Counted from the first letter of the stretch, positions 1-8,474 are shown. The stretch: 64,000 nucleotides of DNA from Streptomyces spinoverrucosus (GCF_006539505.1 NZ_BJND01000012.1:1-64000); one strand, 5' to 3'. Numbers and translations: made by a program. Notes: a model not told the origin generated them from the letters alone.

Positions 1-2
1 CG

Positions 3-98
3 GGCGCCCGCCGGGTGGTCGTCGTCCGCGCGATCACGGAGGCGGACGACCCGGGCGCGGCGGCGGCGGAGTTCGCGAAGCGGCTGCGGGGGGTGTGA
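3..98 (+). CDS. thiE: Thiamine-phosphate synthase, C-terminal end (partial)
   Basis: Only the last 31 codons are present, ending in TGA. The peptide reads [20 protein letters not shown] and continues to KRLRGV, the usual end of the ThiE TIM barrel: the last strand and helix that hold the phosphate of the HMP or thiazole substrate. ThiE joins HMP-PP and THZ-P to make thiamine phosphate in the cytoplasm. thiE followed by metF is the expected Streptomyces order. The gene starts outside the window, so its catalytic residues cannot be checked. Confidence 0.75.
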   Translation, partial: GARRVVVVRAITEADDPGAAAAEFAKRLRGV

Positions 99-117
99 GG
101 CCCGTCTGGGCCAAGGG

Positions 118-149
118 TTGTCCAAGGGATGGATTGTCCAAGGGATGGA
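118..149. repeat. Two tandem copies of a 16-bp unit between thiE and metF
   Basis: The unit TTGTCCAAGGGATGGA occurs twice with no gap (118-133 and 134-149). A partial copy, CCAAGGGTTG, stands just before it. The repeat lies 40 bases upstream of the proposed metF -35 box. It may be a slippage duplication or a paired binding site; nothing in the sequence decides between these. Confidence 0.7.
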
Positions 150-187
150 CAGCAACCCGACAATTCGGGCAAATTTCCGGCATCCGG

Positions 188-216
188 TTGGGGGACCGAC
201 AGCCCCTGGCTAACCT
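188..216 (+). promoter_or_regulatory. Predicted metF promoter giving a leaderless transcript
   Basis: TTGGGG (188-193) and TAACCT (211-216) are separated by 17 bases, a housekeeping sigma pattern. The -10 box ends six bases before the metF ATG, so transcription should start at or next to the start codon. No Shine-Dalgarno sequence precedes the ATG, which fits a leaderless mRNA. Confidence 0.5.
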
Positions 217-222
217 GCCCGT

Positions 223-1146
223 ATGGCCCTCGGAACCGCATCCACCAGGACTGATCGCGCACGCACCGTGCGCGACATGCTCGCCACCGGCAAGACGACG
301 TACTCGTTCGAGTTCTACGCGCCGAAGACCGCCAAGGGCGAGCGCAGCCTGTGGAACGCGCTGCGCAGGGTCGAGGCGGTGGCCCCCGACTTCGTCTCCG
401 TGACCTATGGCGCCGGCGGCTCCACGCGCGCCAGCACGGTCAAGGAGACGCAGCAGATCGTCGCCGACACCACACTCACCCCGGTCGCCCACCTCACCGC
501 CGTCGACCACTCGATCGGCGAGCTGCGCAATGTGATCGGCCAGTTCGCCGACGCCGGCATCCGCAACATGCTCGCCCTGCGCGGCGACCCGCCCGGCGAC
601 CCCATGGGCGAGTGGGTGCCGCACCCCAAGGGCCTGACCTATGCCGCCGAGCTCGTCCGGCTCATCAAGGAGTCGGGCGACTTCTGCGTCGGCGTCGCGG
701 CCTTCCCCGAGATGCACCCGCGCTCCGCCGACTGGGACACGGACGTCGAGCACTTCGTCGACAAGTGCCGGGCCGGCGCCGACTACGCGATCACACAAAT
801 GTTCTTCCAGCCGGAGTCCTACCTTCGACTGCGTGACCGAGTGGCCGCCGCGGGCTGCGAGACCCCGGTCATCCCCGAGGTCATGCCTGTGACCAGCGTC
901 CGGATGCTGGAGCGGCTGCCGCAGCTCAGCAACGCTCACATTCCGTCCACCTTGAAAGAGCGGATCCTCACAGCGAAAGACAATCCGTCCGCTGTACGCT
1001 CCATTGGGATCGAGTTCGCCACGGAGTTCTGCGCACGGCTGCTGGCGGAGGGAGTGCCGGGTCTGCACTTCATCACGCTGAACAACTCCACGGCGACCCT
1101 GGAAATCTACGAGAACCTGGGTCTGCACCACCCACCGCGGGCCTAG
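223..1146 (+). CDS. metF: Methylenetetrahydrofolate reductase
   Basis: MetF reduces 5,10-methylene-THF to 5-methyl-THF, the methyl donor for methionine synthesis, in the cytoplasm with FAD and NAD(P)H. The 307-residue protein is the usual length for bacterial MetF. It has the family N-terminus ([12 protein letters not shown], with the catalytic Glu in SFEF), the [10 protein letters not shown] strand, the [10 protein letters not shown] motif and the [12 protein letters not shown] strand of the FAD-binding TIM barrel. The ATG was chosen because it sits exactly where the upstream promoter would start transcription; no ribosome-binding site is visible. The upstream neighbour is thiE; the next gene downstream is a separate membrane-protein gene. 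Confidence 0.95.
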   Translation: MALGTASTRTDRARTVRDMLATGKTTYSFEFYAPKTAKGERSLWNALRRVEAVAPDFVSVTYGAGGSTRASTVKETQQIVADTTLTPVAHLTAVDHSIGELRNVIGQFADAGIRNMLALRGDPPGDPMGEWVPHPKGLTYAAELVRLIKESGDFCVGVAAFPEMHPRSADWDTDVEHFVDKCRAGADYAITQMFFQPESYLRLRDRVAAAGCETPVIPEVMPVTSVRMLERLPQLSNAHIPSTLKERILTAKDNPSAVRSIGIEFATEFCARLLAEGVPGLHFITLNNSTATLEIYENLGLHHPPRA

Positions 1147-1202
1147 ACCGGTCGCACGCTCATACGACACACTGCGTAGCGGCCACTGGGAGAGGGGCGT
1201 AC

Positions 1203-2141
1203 ATGGGCTGGACGGTCCTCTACATCGCGTTCGGCATCGTCGCGCTGTGGCTGCTCGGTGAGGTGCTGCTGCAGTACAAGGCACGGCTTCGCTGGCGGCT
1301 GCTGGCGTTCGTCGGCTTCCTCGGTGTCGTCGTCGGTGTACTGATCCCGTCCGTCATCGTGATCGGACTGGGCGCGGCCGCCTTCGCGGTCGGGCAGACA
1401 TACGTGACGCTGTCGTTCCGCCGTGGCTTCGCCGAGGGCTGGGCGGTGACCGGCCGTCCGAGCCTGGGCGGCAGCAAGCGCCGCCGCGGTGAGCCGGACC
1501 GCCAGGACCCGACCCTGGAGATCTCCGACCTCGAAGCGGCCGACCACGGCGACGGCGGCGCCGCCCACGGCCAGGACGACTACGACCGCGACGACGTCTT
1601 CACGCCCGCCCGCCCCGCCCCCGCGGCCGCCGAGACCACCGCCGTGTACGCACCGCAGCCCATGCCCGACGACACCGGCTCGTACGGCGTGTACGGCGAC
1701 ACCGGCGCCTACGCCACCCAGGGCCAGGCCCAGGACCAGTACGCGGCGGCCGCCCAGACCGCCGACCAGAACTACGCCTACGACGGCTACTCCGCCTACG
1801 GCCAGCAGCAGTACGGCTACGACACCACCGGTCAGCAGCAGTACGCCGCCTACTCCGACCCGTACATCGGCACCCAGACCTACAGCGGTGGGTCGTACGA
1901 CACCGGCTATGACCAGCAGTACGGTCAGCAGGGCTACGGCCAGGACCAGTACGGCACCGGTGCCACAGCTGCCACCGGCGGCTACGGCGGCGAGACCCCG
2001 GCCGGGGGTGTGTGGGTGCCGCAGCAGCGCAACGCCGACGATCCCTACGGCGCCGAGCTGCCGCCGGAGCAGCCGTATCCCTATCAGGGGGACGGCCAAG
2101 GGCAGCAGGGGAACGAGTACGACGAGCGGTACCGGTTCTGA
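1203..2141 (+). CDS. Two-helix membrane protein with a Tyr/Gln/Gly-rich low-complexity tail
   Basis: No enzymatic family was recognised. Residues about 4-22 and 33-66 are hydrophobic and look like two membrane helices. A basic stretch (SKRRRGEPDR) follows, then an acidic linker. From about residue 147 to the end the protein is low complexity, with about 26 tyrosines in roughly 165 residues, mostly in QQYG, GYG, SYG and AYA contexts. This resembles prion-like tails of the FUS type. The ATG has a purine-rich sequence (GGGAGAGGGG) upstream. Orthologues beside metF are expected in streptomycetes, with unknown function. The tail probably faces the cytoplasm, by the positive-inside rule. Confidence 0.8.
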   Translation: MGWTVLYIAFGIVALWLLGEVLLQYKARLRWRLLAFVGFLGVVVGVLIPSVIVIGLGAAAFAVGQTYVTLSFRRGFAEGWAVTGRPSLGGSKRRRGEPDRQDPTLEISDLEAADHGDGGAAHGQDDYDRDDVFTPARPAPAAAETTAVYAPQPMPDDTGSYGVYGDTGAYATQGQAQDQYAAAAQTADQNYAYDGYSAYGQQQYGYDTTGQQQYAAYSDPYIGTQTYSGGSYDTGYDQQYGQQGYGQDQYGTGATAATGGYGGETPAGGVWVPQQRNADDPYGAELPPEQPYPYQGDGQGQQGNEYDERYRF

Positions 2142-2148
2142 GCGCCCG

Positions 2149-2195
2149 CTCTCACTGAGAGGCCGCGGAACTCGGGCTCACTGAGAGCCGCGGAA
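2149..2195. repeat. Duplicated 19-20 bp palindromic unit at a convergent gene end
   Basis: CTCACTGAGAGGCCGCGGAA (2151-2170) is repeated with one base missing at 2177-2195. The second copy contains the stop codon and last codons of the FAD-oxidoreductase gene, so the first looks like a tandem duplication of that gene's 3' end. CTCTCA-C-TGAGAG (2149-2161) is a perfect inverted repeat and could help terminate the two converging transcripts. Confidence 0.6.
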
Positions 2196-3668
2196 GTCCG
2201 GACCCTCCACGATCAGCCCCGCGACCAGGGTGCCCGACATGCCCGCGTGCGGGAGGCCGCCGCCCGGATGGGACCAGCCGCCGACGGTGAACAGGCCGGG
2301 CAGTGCCGTGCTGTTGGACGGGTGCAGCAGCCTGCCCTCGGCCGCCGCCAGTGCCGGGGCGGGGACCGCTCCGCCCTGCGCGCCGGTCGCCTCGGCGATG
2401 TCCGCCGGGGTGTACGGCTCGTGCCAAAGGAGGCGGGCGCGGAGGTCGGGTATCGCGCGTTCGGCGGCGGTGAGCATGGCTTCGGCGCGGTCGGCGCAGG
2501 TCTCCGAGGTGGTCGAGGCCGGGACGGTGGTCGTGAGGGTGACCGCCTCGTGGTCGGCGTCCGGGACCAGTCGTGGGTCGTCGGGGCGCAGGACGGTGAC
2601 CGTGGGGTGCGGTGTCGTCGTCCCGGTCCCGCCACCGAACAGCGACTCCAACTCCCCGTCCCGGTCCTCGGTGTGCACGACTGTCCGGTGCGGTGTCCCC
2701 TTCGGGCGGGGGCCGCGCAGGGCCAGCAGCACCGTCAGGCGGCTGGGCAGCCCGCGCTGGGGCGGGACCTCGCCGGTGGCGCGTGGCGGCATGTCCGGCA
2801 GTGCGCCGGGCGCGACACCGGCGACCACGAAGTCCGCCTCCGCCACTGTGCCGTCGGCGAGCTCAACGCCCGCCGCGCGGCCGTCCTTCTCCAGCAGCCC
2901 GGTGACCTCGGCGCCGAAGATGAACTCGACCCGGCGGGAGAGGCAACGCTCGTACACCGCCCGGGCCAGCTCCCGGATGCCGCCGCGCACGTACCAGGTG
3001 CCGAAGGCGTGCTCCATGTACGGCAGTACGGCCGCGCTCGCCGGGGCGACGCGCGGGTCCAGGCCGTACGCCAGCGCGTGGCTCTCCAGAAGGGCGATCA
3101 GCCGGGGCTCGCGCAGCTCCCAGGCGCCGACCTCGGCGAGCGTGCCGGCCCGACGGGTGCGCAGCAGCCGTTTGTGCGGGACGGCCGGGTAGGGCTCGCG
3201 CTCGCCCAGCACCGGCCAGTTGGGCCACAGCGGCTCCTCCAGGAGCGGCCGGCGAGTCCGGTCCCAGGCCTCACGGGCCCGCACCAGGAAGTCGCCCCAG
3301 CGGGCGCCCGCACCCGCGCCCAGCGCGTCGTCGAGGGCGGCGACCACGCCCGCGCGCGAGGCGTTCGGCAGGGACACTTCGGTGCCGTCCGCGAAGACAT
3401 GCCGCGCCGACGGATCGACCTGCGTCAGCTCGACACACGCCTCCAGCGGCTCCTTGCCGGTCTTGAGGAACAGGTCCCGCCAGACCGCGGGCAACGGCAG
3501 CACACGGGGACCGGTGTCGAAGGCGAACCCGTCCCGCTCCCGCCGCCGCACCGCCCCGCCGTACGTCTCCGTACGCTCGTACACCACCACCCGGTGCCCC
3601 GCCACGGCCAGCCGCGCAGCAGCCGCCATGGCACCCATCCCCGCACCGATCACCGCAATCCGTCCCAT
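2178..3668 (-). CDS. Phytoene-desaturase-like FAD-dependent oxidoreductase
   Basis: The 496-residue protein opens with a Rossmann FAD motif, IAVIGAGMGAMAAAARLAVA, followed by VVVYERTETYGG. It closes with the CrtI-type C-terminal motif GLFTVGGWSHPGGGLPHAGM. The family includes carotenoid desaturases, isomerases and retinol-saturase-like enzymes. No crtB or crtE gene is nearby, so the substrate is unknown and a carotenoid role is not implied. The ATG at 3668 was chosen because the glycine-rich motif begins at residue 3; the frame is open to 3761 but would add a 31-residue tail before it. No clear ribosome-binding site precedes it. It is convergent with the membrane protein on the plus strand. 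Confidence 0.85.
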   Translation of the reverse strand: MGRIAVIGAGMGAMAAAARLAVAGHRVVVYERTETYGGAVRRRERDGFAFDTGPRVLPLPAVWRDLFLKTGKEPLEACVELTQVDPSARHVFADGTEVSLPNASRAGVVAALDDALGAGAGARWGDFLVRAREAWDRTRRPLLEEPLWPNWPVLGEREPYPAVPHKRLLRTRRAGTLAEVGAWELREPRLIALLESHALAYGLDPRVAPASAAVLPYMEHAFGTWYVRGGIRELARAVYERCLSRRVEFIFGAEVTGLLEKDGRAAGVELADGTVAEADFVVAGVAPGALPDMPPRATGEVPPQRGLPSRLTVLLALRGPRPKGTPHRTVVHTEDRDGELESLFGGGTGTTTPHPTVTVLRPDDPRLVPDADHEAVTLTTTVPASTTSETCADRAEAMLTAAERAIPDLRARLLWHEPYTPADIAEATGAQGGAVPAPALAAAEGRLLHPSNSTALPGLFTVGGWSHPGGGLPHAGMSGTLVAGLIVEGPDFRGSQ

Positions 3669-3770
3669 GCGTGCGACTTTATCGGCAGCCACTGACAGCC
3701 CGTGCCCGGGCCTGTGACCAGCGCGGTTGGGCGCGGGAGGGGAGGTAGTCTCGCGCCGCACAGGCAGACC

Positions 3771-4388
3771 TCAGCCCGGCGGCGGCGACCCCGTTCGCCC
3801 CGCCAGTCGTCGTTCCTCGCGGCGTTGGGCTCTGCGGCGCAGGAAGCGGCGGATGCGGGAGGCTAGGAAGTACAAGGCGGCCAGGCCCATGACCAGCAGG
3901 GTCGCCGCGATGATCGCCGCTGCCTCCGGGTGGAAGATCGCGAACGTCACCAGTCCCCCGACGCCCAGATCCTCGGCCAGGCTGATGATCACGTTGCTGA
4001 AGGGCTCGGGCGACGAGTTGACCGCCATCCGCGTGCCCGCCTTGACCGCATGGCTGGCCAGCGCCGTCGAACCCCCGATCGCGCCCGCCGCCAGATCGGA
4101 GAGCGAACCGCTCTGCCCGGCGAGCAGCGCCCCGACCCACGCGCCCGCGGCGGGCCGGATCACCGTGTGCACGGAGTCCCATACGGAGTCGACGTAGGGG
4201 ATCTTGTCGGCGACCGCCTCGCACAGGAACAGCACGCCCGCCGGGATGAGCACCTCGGGCCGTTGCAGCGCCTCCGGGACCTCGTCGCTCAGTCCCGTCG
4301 CACCGAAGAAGCCGAGCAGCAGCACCACGGCGTACGCGTTGACGCCGCTGGCCCAGCCGCTGGTGAAGACGAGGGGGAGTACGGACAC
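3771..4388 (-). CDS. DUF4126-family membrane protein
   Basis: This is a 205-residue, mostly hydrophobic protein with the DUF4126 pattern: an N-terminal membrane segment (FTSGWASGVNAYAVVLLLGF), the CEAVADKIPYVDSVWDSVHT stretch, a glycine-rich segment (GAIGGSTALASH) and a final helix before an Arg-rich cytoplasmic tail. The family's function is unknown. Translation starts at GTG. TACGAT at 4401-4396 lies seven bases before the GTG, suggesting a leaderless transcript. It lies 100 bp upstream of the FAD-oxidoreductase gene and could be co-transcribed with it. Confidence 0.8.
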   Translation of the reverse strand: MSVLPLVFTSGWASGVNAYAVVLLLGFFGATGLSDEVPEALQRPEVLIPAGVLFLCEAVADKIPYVDSVWDSVHTVIRPAAGAWVGALLAGQSGSLSDLAAGAIGGSTALASHAVKAGTRMAVNSSPEPFSNVIISLAEDLGVGGLVTFAIFHPEAAAIIAATLLVMGLAALYFLASRIRRFLRRRAQRREERRLAGRTGSPPPG

Positions 4389-4621
4389 GGACGCGATCGT
4401 ATCCAGGGCGCGGCTGAGCGGCCTGGGGGCGAGCGCGGACGGCTGAGTATCCGTACCTAGGCAGGGAGATGAGTACGCGCGCGGATGGGGCGCGACCTGC
4501 GCGAACGAGAGAGTGGAGGCACGGAAAGGGGCCCCGCGCCGGCACCGCCGACACGGGGCGGCGGAACGGCGCGGCCCTGGACCGCTCCTTCCGCCGGCTC
4601 AGGTCGGCGGGAGCGAGGCAC

Positions 4622-4751
4622 GGGGGAACCCGGGGGAGGGACGACCGAACGGGGGCCCAATGGGGGATCCCAATGGGGGAATCCCACAGGGAATGGGGAA
4701 ACGGGGGGCACGGGGGAGTACGGGGGAACGGGGGGTACGGGGAAACGGGGG
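4622..4751 (+). repeat. Array of G-runs, potential G-quadruplex
   Basis: Twelve runs of four to six guanines occur in 130 bases, spaced about 3 to 15 bases apart, with recurring units such as CGGGGGA, CAATGGGGGA and ACGGGGGG. The C-rich strand is the template for the minus-strand genes on either side. The density is well above the GC-rich background nearby. Confidence 0.7.
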
Positions 4752-4763
4752 AGCACAAGGAAG

Positions 4764-4821
4764 CGCCGGTCCGGCGTGGCCCGCGGGGGACGCGGCCACC
4801 ATCCGGACCGGCGTTTTCCTT
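4764..4821 (+). terminator. Hairpin followed by a T-rich tract, plus-strand orientation
   Basis: CGCCGGTCCGG (4764-4774) and CCGGACCGGCG (4803-4813) form a perfect 11-bp stem with a loop of 28 bases, followed on the plus strand by TTTTCCTTTT. On the minus strand the stem is not followed by a T-tract, although it could still help end the tetR transcript. Confidence 0.5.
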
Positions 4822-4829
4822 TTCCGGGC

Positions 4830-5459
4830 TCACGGACGCCCACTCACCCGCCCCTGCAACAACCGCGACAACGCCGCGTGCACATCGTCCAGCGAGCGCT
4901 CCGGCTGGAACGCCTGCCAGTCCAGCGCGGCCACCAGCACCATGCCGACCAGCGCCGCAGCCGTCAGCGGCACATCGATCTCCTCGCTGAACTCACCGTT
5001 CTCGATCCCCCCGCGCAGCACGTCCTCGACGACCGCCACCGCCTCCTGCCGGACCACCAGCAGCGTGGACTGCCAGGCCCGGTTGGTGCGCCACAGCTCG
5101 GCCACGTACAGCTGCGTGAAGGCCGGATATCGGTCGATGAACACGAGCCCGGCCCGGATCATCGCGTCCAGCGCGGCCACCTTGGTGCCGCCGTCCTTCT
5201 CCGTCCGCTCGGCCGCCTCCCTCAGGGAAGCGGTGAGGAGGCCCACGCCGTGCCGCAGCAGCTCCTCGAAGAGGACGGACTTGCTGGCGAAGTTGTAGTA
5301 CACCGTGCCCTTGGCGACCCCGGCCCGCTCGGCGATCTCGTCCACTGTCGTGGCCGAGAAGCCCTGCTCCGCGATGAGCGTGACGGCCGCCTCGTAGAGC
5401 TTCTGCCGGGTCGCCTCGCGGCGCGTACTCGCCCCCGACGTGGCGCTGCTGCTTTCCAT
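4830..5459 (-). CDS. TetR-family transcriptional regulator
   Basis: Residues about 10-60 form the TetR helix-turn-helix domain (RQKLYEAAVTLIAEQGFSAT, then VDEIAERAGVAKGTVYYNFA). The C-terminal ligand domain is like those found next to YhgE/Pip transport genes. It is the third gene of a minus-strand ABC-YhgE-TetR group; the palindrome at 8475-8496 in front of the operon is the likely operator, so autoregulation is probable. The ATG at 5459 was preferred; a GTG at 5498, ten bases after the yhgE stop, is an alternative that adds 13 residues. Neither has a strong ribosome-binding site. Confidence 0.9.
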   Translation of the reverse strand: MESSSATSGASTRREATRQKLYEAAVTLIAEQGFSATTVDEIAERAGVAKGTVYYNFASKSVLFEELLRHGVGLLTASLREAAERTEKDGGTKVAALDAMIRAGLVFIDRYPAFTQLYVAELWRTNRAWQSTLLVVRQEAVAVVEDVLRGGIENGEFSEEIDVPLTAAALVGMVLVAALDWQAFQPERSLDDVHAALSRLLQGRVSGRP

Positions 5460-5508
5460 GGCCTTGATTGTCACAGGAACGGCACCACCGGAGGGCACCA
5501 GTGGGGGC

Positions 5509-7593
5509 TCACAGGCTCAGCTCGGGATGCAGCCGGTCCAGCGTCCACACCTGGCGGCGGCGGGCCGACACCGCGGTCAGCGCGAGAGCGCCCACCGTGA
5601 ACGCGGCGAGCACCACGCACGCGTGCCACACGGGAGTGAGACCACCACCCGTGATGAGCCTCCTGAGCGCCTCGACGATGTAGCTCATCGGCAGGTAGGG
5701 GTGCAGCGCGTTGAAGAAGCCCGGGCTGGTCTGCACGGGGTACGTGCCGCCCGCGGACGTCAGTTGCAGCATCAGCAACGCGAGCACCAGGATCCGGCCG
5801 GCGGCGCCGAAGCGCGCGTTCAGCCACTGGACGATCGCCGCGAAGCACGCCGTCACCAGGAACAGGAAGCCCACCGTCCCGGCCGCCCGCGCCATCTGAA
5901 GGCCGACCGCCCAGTGCAGCACCGCCATCAGGGCCACCGTCTGGAGCACGCCGATCGCCAGCACCGGCAACCAGCCCGCCAGCGCGATCCGCCAGGCCGA
6001 CGCACCGGCGGCCAGCGCCCGCCGGTTGAGCGGCGGAACCAGCATGTACGCCACCATCGCGCCCACCCACAGGGACAGCGGGATGAAGTACGGGGCGAAG
6101 CCGGTGCCGTAATTGGGCGCCTTGTGCAGGGACTTGGACGCCAGCTGGACCGGGTCCGCCATGACCTCCGTACGCGCGTCGCGCTCCTGCTTGTCGTAGT
6201 CGGGAATCTGCTCGGCGCCGTCGTGCAGCCCGTCCGCGAGCCTCACGGAGCCGTCGACGAGCTTGTACATGCCCCCACTGAGGTCGTCCGCGCCGGTCTT
6301 GAGCTCACCGACGCCCTCGTCGAGGTCCACCGCACCCGTCCGGGCGGTGCCCAGCCCCGAGTGCAGTGCCTTGGCGCCTTGGGCGACCTTCCCGGCACCC
6401 TCGTTCAGTTTGTTGATCTTCGTGACGGCCTCGTCGAGGTCCTCCGAGAGGTGCGGCGCGTCCTGGGCGAGCGCCCGGGCCTGCTCCTCCAGGGTGGCGA
6501 GATGCCCGTCGAGCTTGTCCATGTCGCCGTCGTAGTTGCTGAGCACCGTGTTGAGGTCGTCCGCGATCGTCGCCACGTCGGCGGCCGAGTCCCTGGCCTT
6601 CTCCAGGTCGGAGCAGACCGCGTCGGGCAGTACGGGGGTCTCGCAGCGCCTCTTGTGGATGTCGGTCAGCGCGTCGGAGGCCAGGTGGGCTCCCTCGGCG
6701 GCGGCCGGGGCCCGCTTCACCAGCGCGTCGAGGTTGTCGCGGATCGCCGCCGACGAGTCGGCGACCAGCCGCGCCGTGTCACCGATGGTCTTCTCGTTGT
6801 CATCGAGGAAGGGCCCCAGCTTGTCCGCGATCCCGTTGACCTGGTCGGCGAGCGCCTGCGTACCCTCCGCGACCCGCGCCGAACCGTCCTCCAGATCACT
6901 CGCGCCCTTGGTGAGCTTCGTCAGCCCCGAGGACAGGTCCCCGCTGCCGTCCTTGGCGTCCTTCAGCCCGTCGGCGAGGTCCTTGGAGCCCTTCTCGGCC
7001 GTACCGATGCCGCTCTTGAGCTTGTCCGCCCCGTCGGCCGCCTTCACCGTCTCGCCGTGGATGTCGGAGAACGAGATGAAGATCCGGTCCAGGAACGACC
7101 GCGACGCCTTGGTGGACGCCGCCGTACGCACCTCGCTGAACACCGTCCGCGAGATCTGCCCGACGATGTAGTTGTTCGCGTCGTTCGTACGGACCTGAAG
7201 GGCGCCCGTCTCGGGGGAGTCGCCCGAGCTGGAGGCGATGCGCTCGCTGAAGTCGGCGGGCATGGTCAGGGACAGGTAGTACGTGCCGTCCTCGACCCCC
7301 GCGCGCGCCTCCTCGGCGCTCACCTCGTGCCAGTCGAAGACCTCACTGTCCCGCAGCCCCGCCACGATGTCGTCGCCCGCCTCGACCCTCTTCCCGTCGG
7401 CGGTCGCGCCCTTGTCGTCGTTCACCAGCGCCACGGGGAGCCGGTCGAGGCGGCCGTACGGGTCCCAGAAGGACCACAGGTACAGCGCGCCGTACAGCAG
7501 CGGCAGCAGCAGAAGCGCCACCAGGGCGGCCCGGGGCAGCTTCCCCCGGCCGAACCGCCGCAGCTCAAGCGCGGCCAGCCTCGGCGAACGCAT
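5509..7593 (-). CDS. YhgE/Pip-domain membrane export protein
   Basis: The 694-residue protein has one N-terminal membrane helix (about 18-38), a long extracytoplasmic region and five or six helices in the last 220 residues, the layout of YhgE/Pip (phage-infection-protein) and ABC-2-type proteins. The extracytoplasmic part carries heptad-like repeats with LADGL, LTKGASDLEDG and LKTGADDLSGG units, typical of this family. In actinobacteria such proteins are linked to export or drug resistance. The ATG at 7593 has an excellent ribosome-binding site (AAGGAGG), so the longer open frame is not used. It overlaps the ABC gene by 29 bases, implying coupled translation. Confidence 0.9.
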   Translation of the reverse strand: MRSPRLAALELRRFGRGKLPRAALVALLLLPLLYGALYLWSFWDPYGRLDRLPVALVNDDKGATADGKRVEAGDDIVAGLRDSEVFDWHEVSAEEARAGVEDGTYYLSLTMPADFSERIASSSGDSPETGALQVRTNDANNYIVGQISRTVFSEVRTAASTKASRSFLDRIFISFSDIHGETVKAADGADKLKSGIGTAEKGSKDLADGLKDAKDGSGDLSSGLTKLTKGASDLEDGSARVAEGTQALADQVNGIADKLGPFLDDNEKTIGDTARLVADSSAAIRDNLDALVKRAPAAAEGAHLASDALTDIHKRRCETPVLPDAVCSDLEKARDSAADVATIADDLNTVLSNYDGDMDKLDGHLATLEEQARALAQDAPHLSEDLDEAVTKINKLNEGAGKVAQGAKALHSGLGTARTGAVDLDEGVGELKTGADDLSGGMYKLVDGSVRLADGLHDGAEQIPDYDKQERDARTEVMADPVQLASKSLHKAPNYGTGFAPYFIPLSLWVGAMVAYMLVPPLNRRALAAGASAWRIALAGWLPVLAIGVLQTVALMAVLHWAVGLQMARAAGTVGFLFLVTACFAAIVQWLNARFGAAGRILVLALLMLQLTSAGGTYPVQTSPGFFNALHPYLPMSYIVEALRRLITGGGLTPVWHACVVLAAFTVGALALTAVSARRRQVWTLDRLHPELSL

Positions 7594-8443
7594 CCGCCGC
7601 CTCCTTCGCATCGTCACGGGCCGCCTGACCGTCCCGGCCGTCCCGCTCATCCGGTACGTCGCTGTCGGCGCCCTCAGGGTCTTCGGGTACGTCGTCGGCG
7701 GCACCGTCGCCGCCGGGCTCGGGCGCCTCGGGTACGTCGCCGCCGCCCCGCTCGGTGGACACCACCACGGCGTCCCCGGGAGCCTCGCTGCACACCGCCA
7801 CCACCGTCGTCCCGCCCTCGGTGAGCGACCTCAGCAGCGCCCACACCTCGGCCCGCTCGGCGTCGGAGAGCTTGAGGTCGGTGTCGTCGACCCCGAGCAG
7901 CCGCGGGCGCCCGACGAGCGCCAGCGCGATGGACAGCCGCAGCGCCTCGACGCGCTCCAGATCGCGTACGGAGGTCCGCGAGCCCTTGGGCAGGGCCTGA
8001 CGGTCCAGTCCGGCGGCGGTCAGGGCGGCGTCGATCCGCAGCCGCGCCTCCCGCGCGCGTTCGGCGCGCGGACGCAGCAGCCCCCGCAGCGAGACGCCGA
8101 ACCGGCGCTCCAGCAGCGCCCGTTCGCGCAGATGCTCCCCGACGGTCAGGGCCGGATCGAGGTCGGTGACACCGGGCACGTGGGCGAGCGCGCTGACCCG
8201 GCGCAGGGCCGCCATCTGCTTCGGCAGCCGGGCGTCGCCGACCACCGCCGTCCCCTCGGTCGCCTTCATCCGCCCGGTGAGCGCGAGCAGCAGGCTCGTA
8301 CGGCCCGACCCCGACGGGCCCTCGACGGCGATCAGCGAGCCGGGCTCCGCGGCGAAGGAAATGCCGCGGAAGGCCCAGCCGCGGGGTCCCTCCAGCCCGA
8401 AGTCGCGGGCGGTGACGGCGAGTCCCGCCACGGTTCCCCCCAC
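7565..8443 (-). CDS. Degenerate ABC-type ATPase-like protein, partner of YhgE
   Basis: The first about 215 residues align with an ABC ATPase fold. However, the Walker A motif reads GPSGSGRTS, with Arg in place of the invariant Lys. The Walker B region is LLGVDDTD rather than LLLDEP, and the LSGGQ signature is replaced by SVRDLERVEALRLS. The last about 75 residues are acidic and low complexity. ATP hydrolysis is therefore doubtful; the protein may be a structural or nucleotide-sensing subunit. It is the first gene of the operon with yhgE and tetR. The start is GTG at 8443; a GTG at 8431 with GGGGGGA upstream is equally plausible. Confidence 0.8.
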   Translation of the reverse strand: MGGTVAGLAVTARDFGLEGPRGWAFRGISFAAEPGSLIAVEGPSGSGRTSLLLALTGRMKATEGTAVVGDARLPKQMAALRRVSALAHVPGVTDLDPALTVGEHLRERALLERRFGVSLRGLLRPRAERAREARLRIDAALTAAGLDRQALPKGSRTSVRDLERVEALRLSIALALVGRPRLLGVDDTDLKLSDAERAEVWALLRSLTEGGTTVVAVCSEAPGDAVVVSTERGGGDVPEAPEPGGDGAADDVPEDPEGADSDVPDERDGRDGQAARDDAKEAADAFAEAGRA

Positions 8444-8474
8444 AGTGCCCCCAGGTGTTTCCGAACCGAACTAT

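Larger units (their letters stand above)
4389..4829. other. Intergenic region with no confident gene
   Basis: About 440 bases lie between the DUF4126 start and the tetR stop. The region holds the DUF4126 promoter, an open plus-strand frame from ATG 4469 (preceded by GGCAGGGAG) whose Arg/Gly-rich product resembles no family and runs through the terminator into tetR, the G-run array, and a hairpin followed by a T-rich tract on the plus strand. A short plus-strand non-coding RNA ending near 4823 is possible. Confidence 0.5.

Noticed and set aside
4469..4990. A 173-codon plus-strand ORF through the G-run array
   Set aside because: Its second half is antisense to tetR and it runs through a terminator hairpin. 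The product is Arg/Gly/Pro-rich without a family match.
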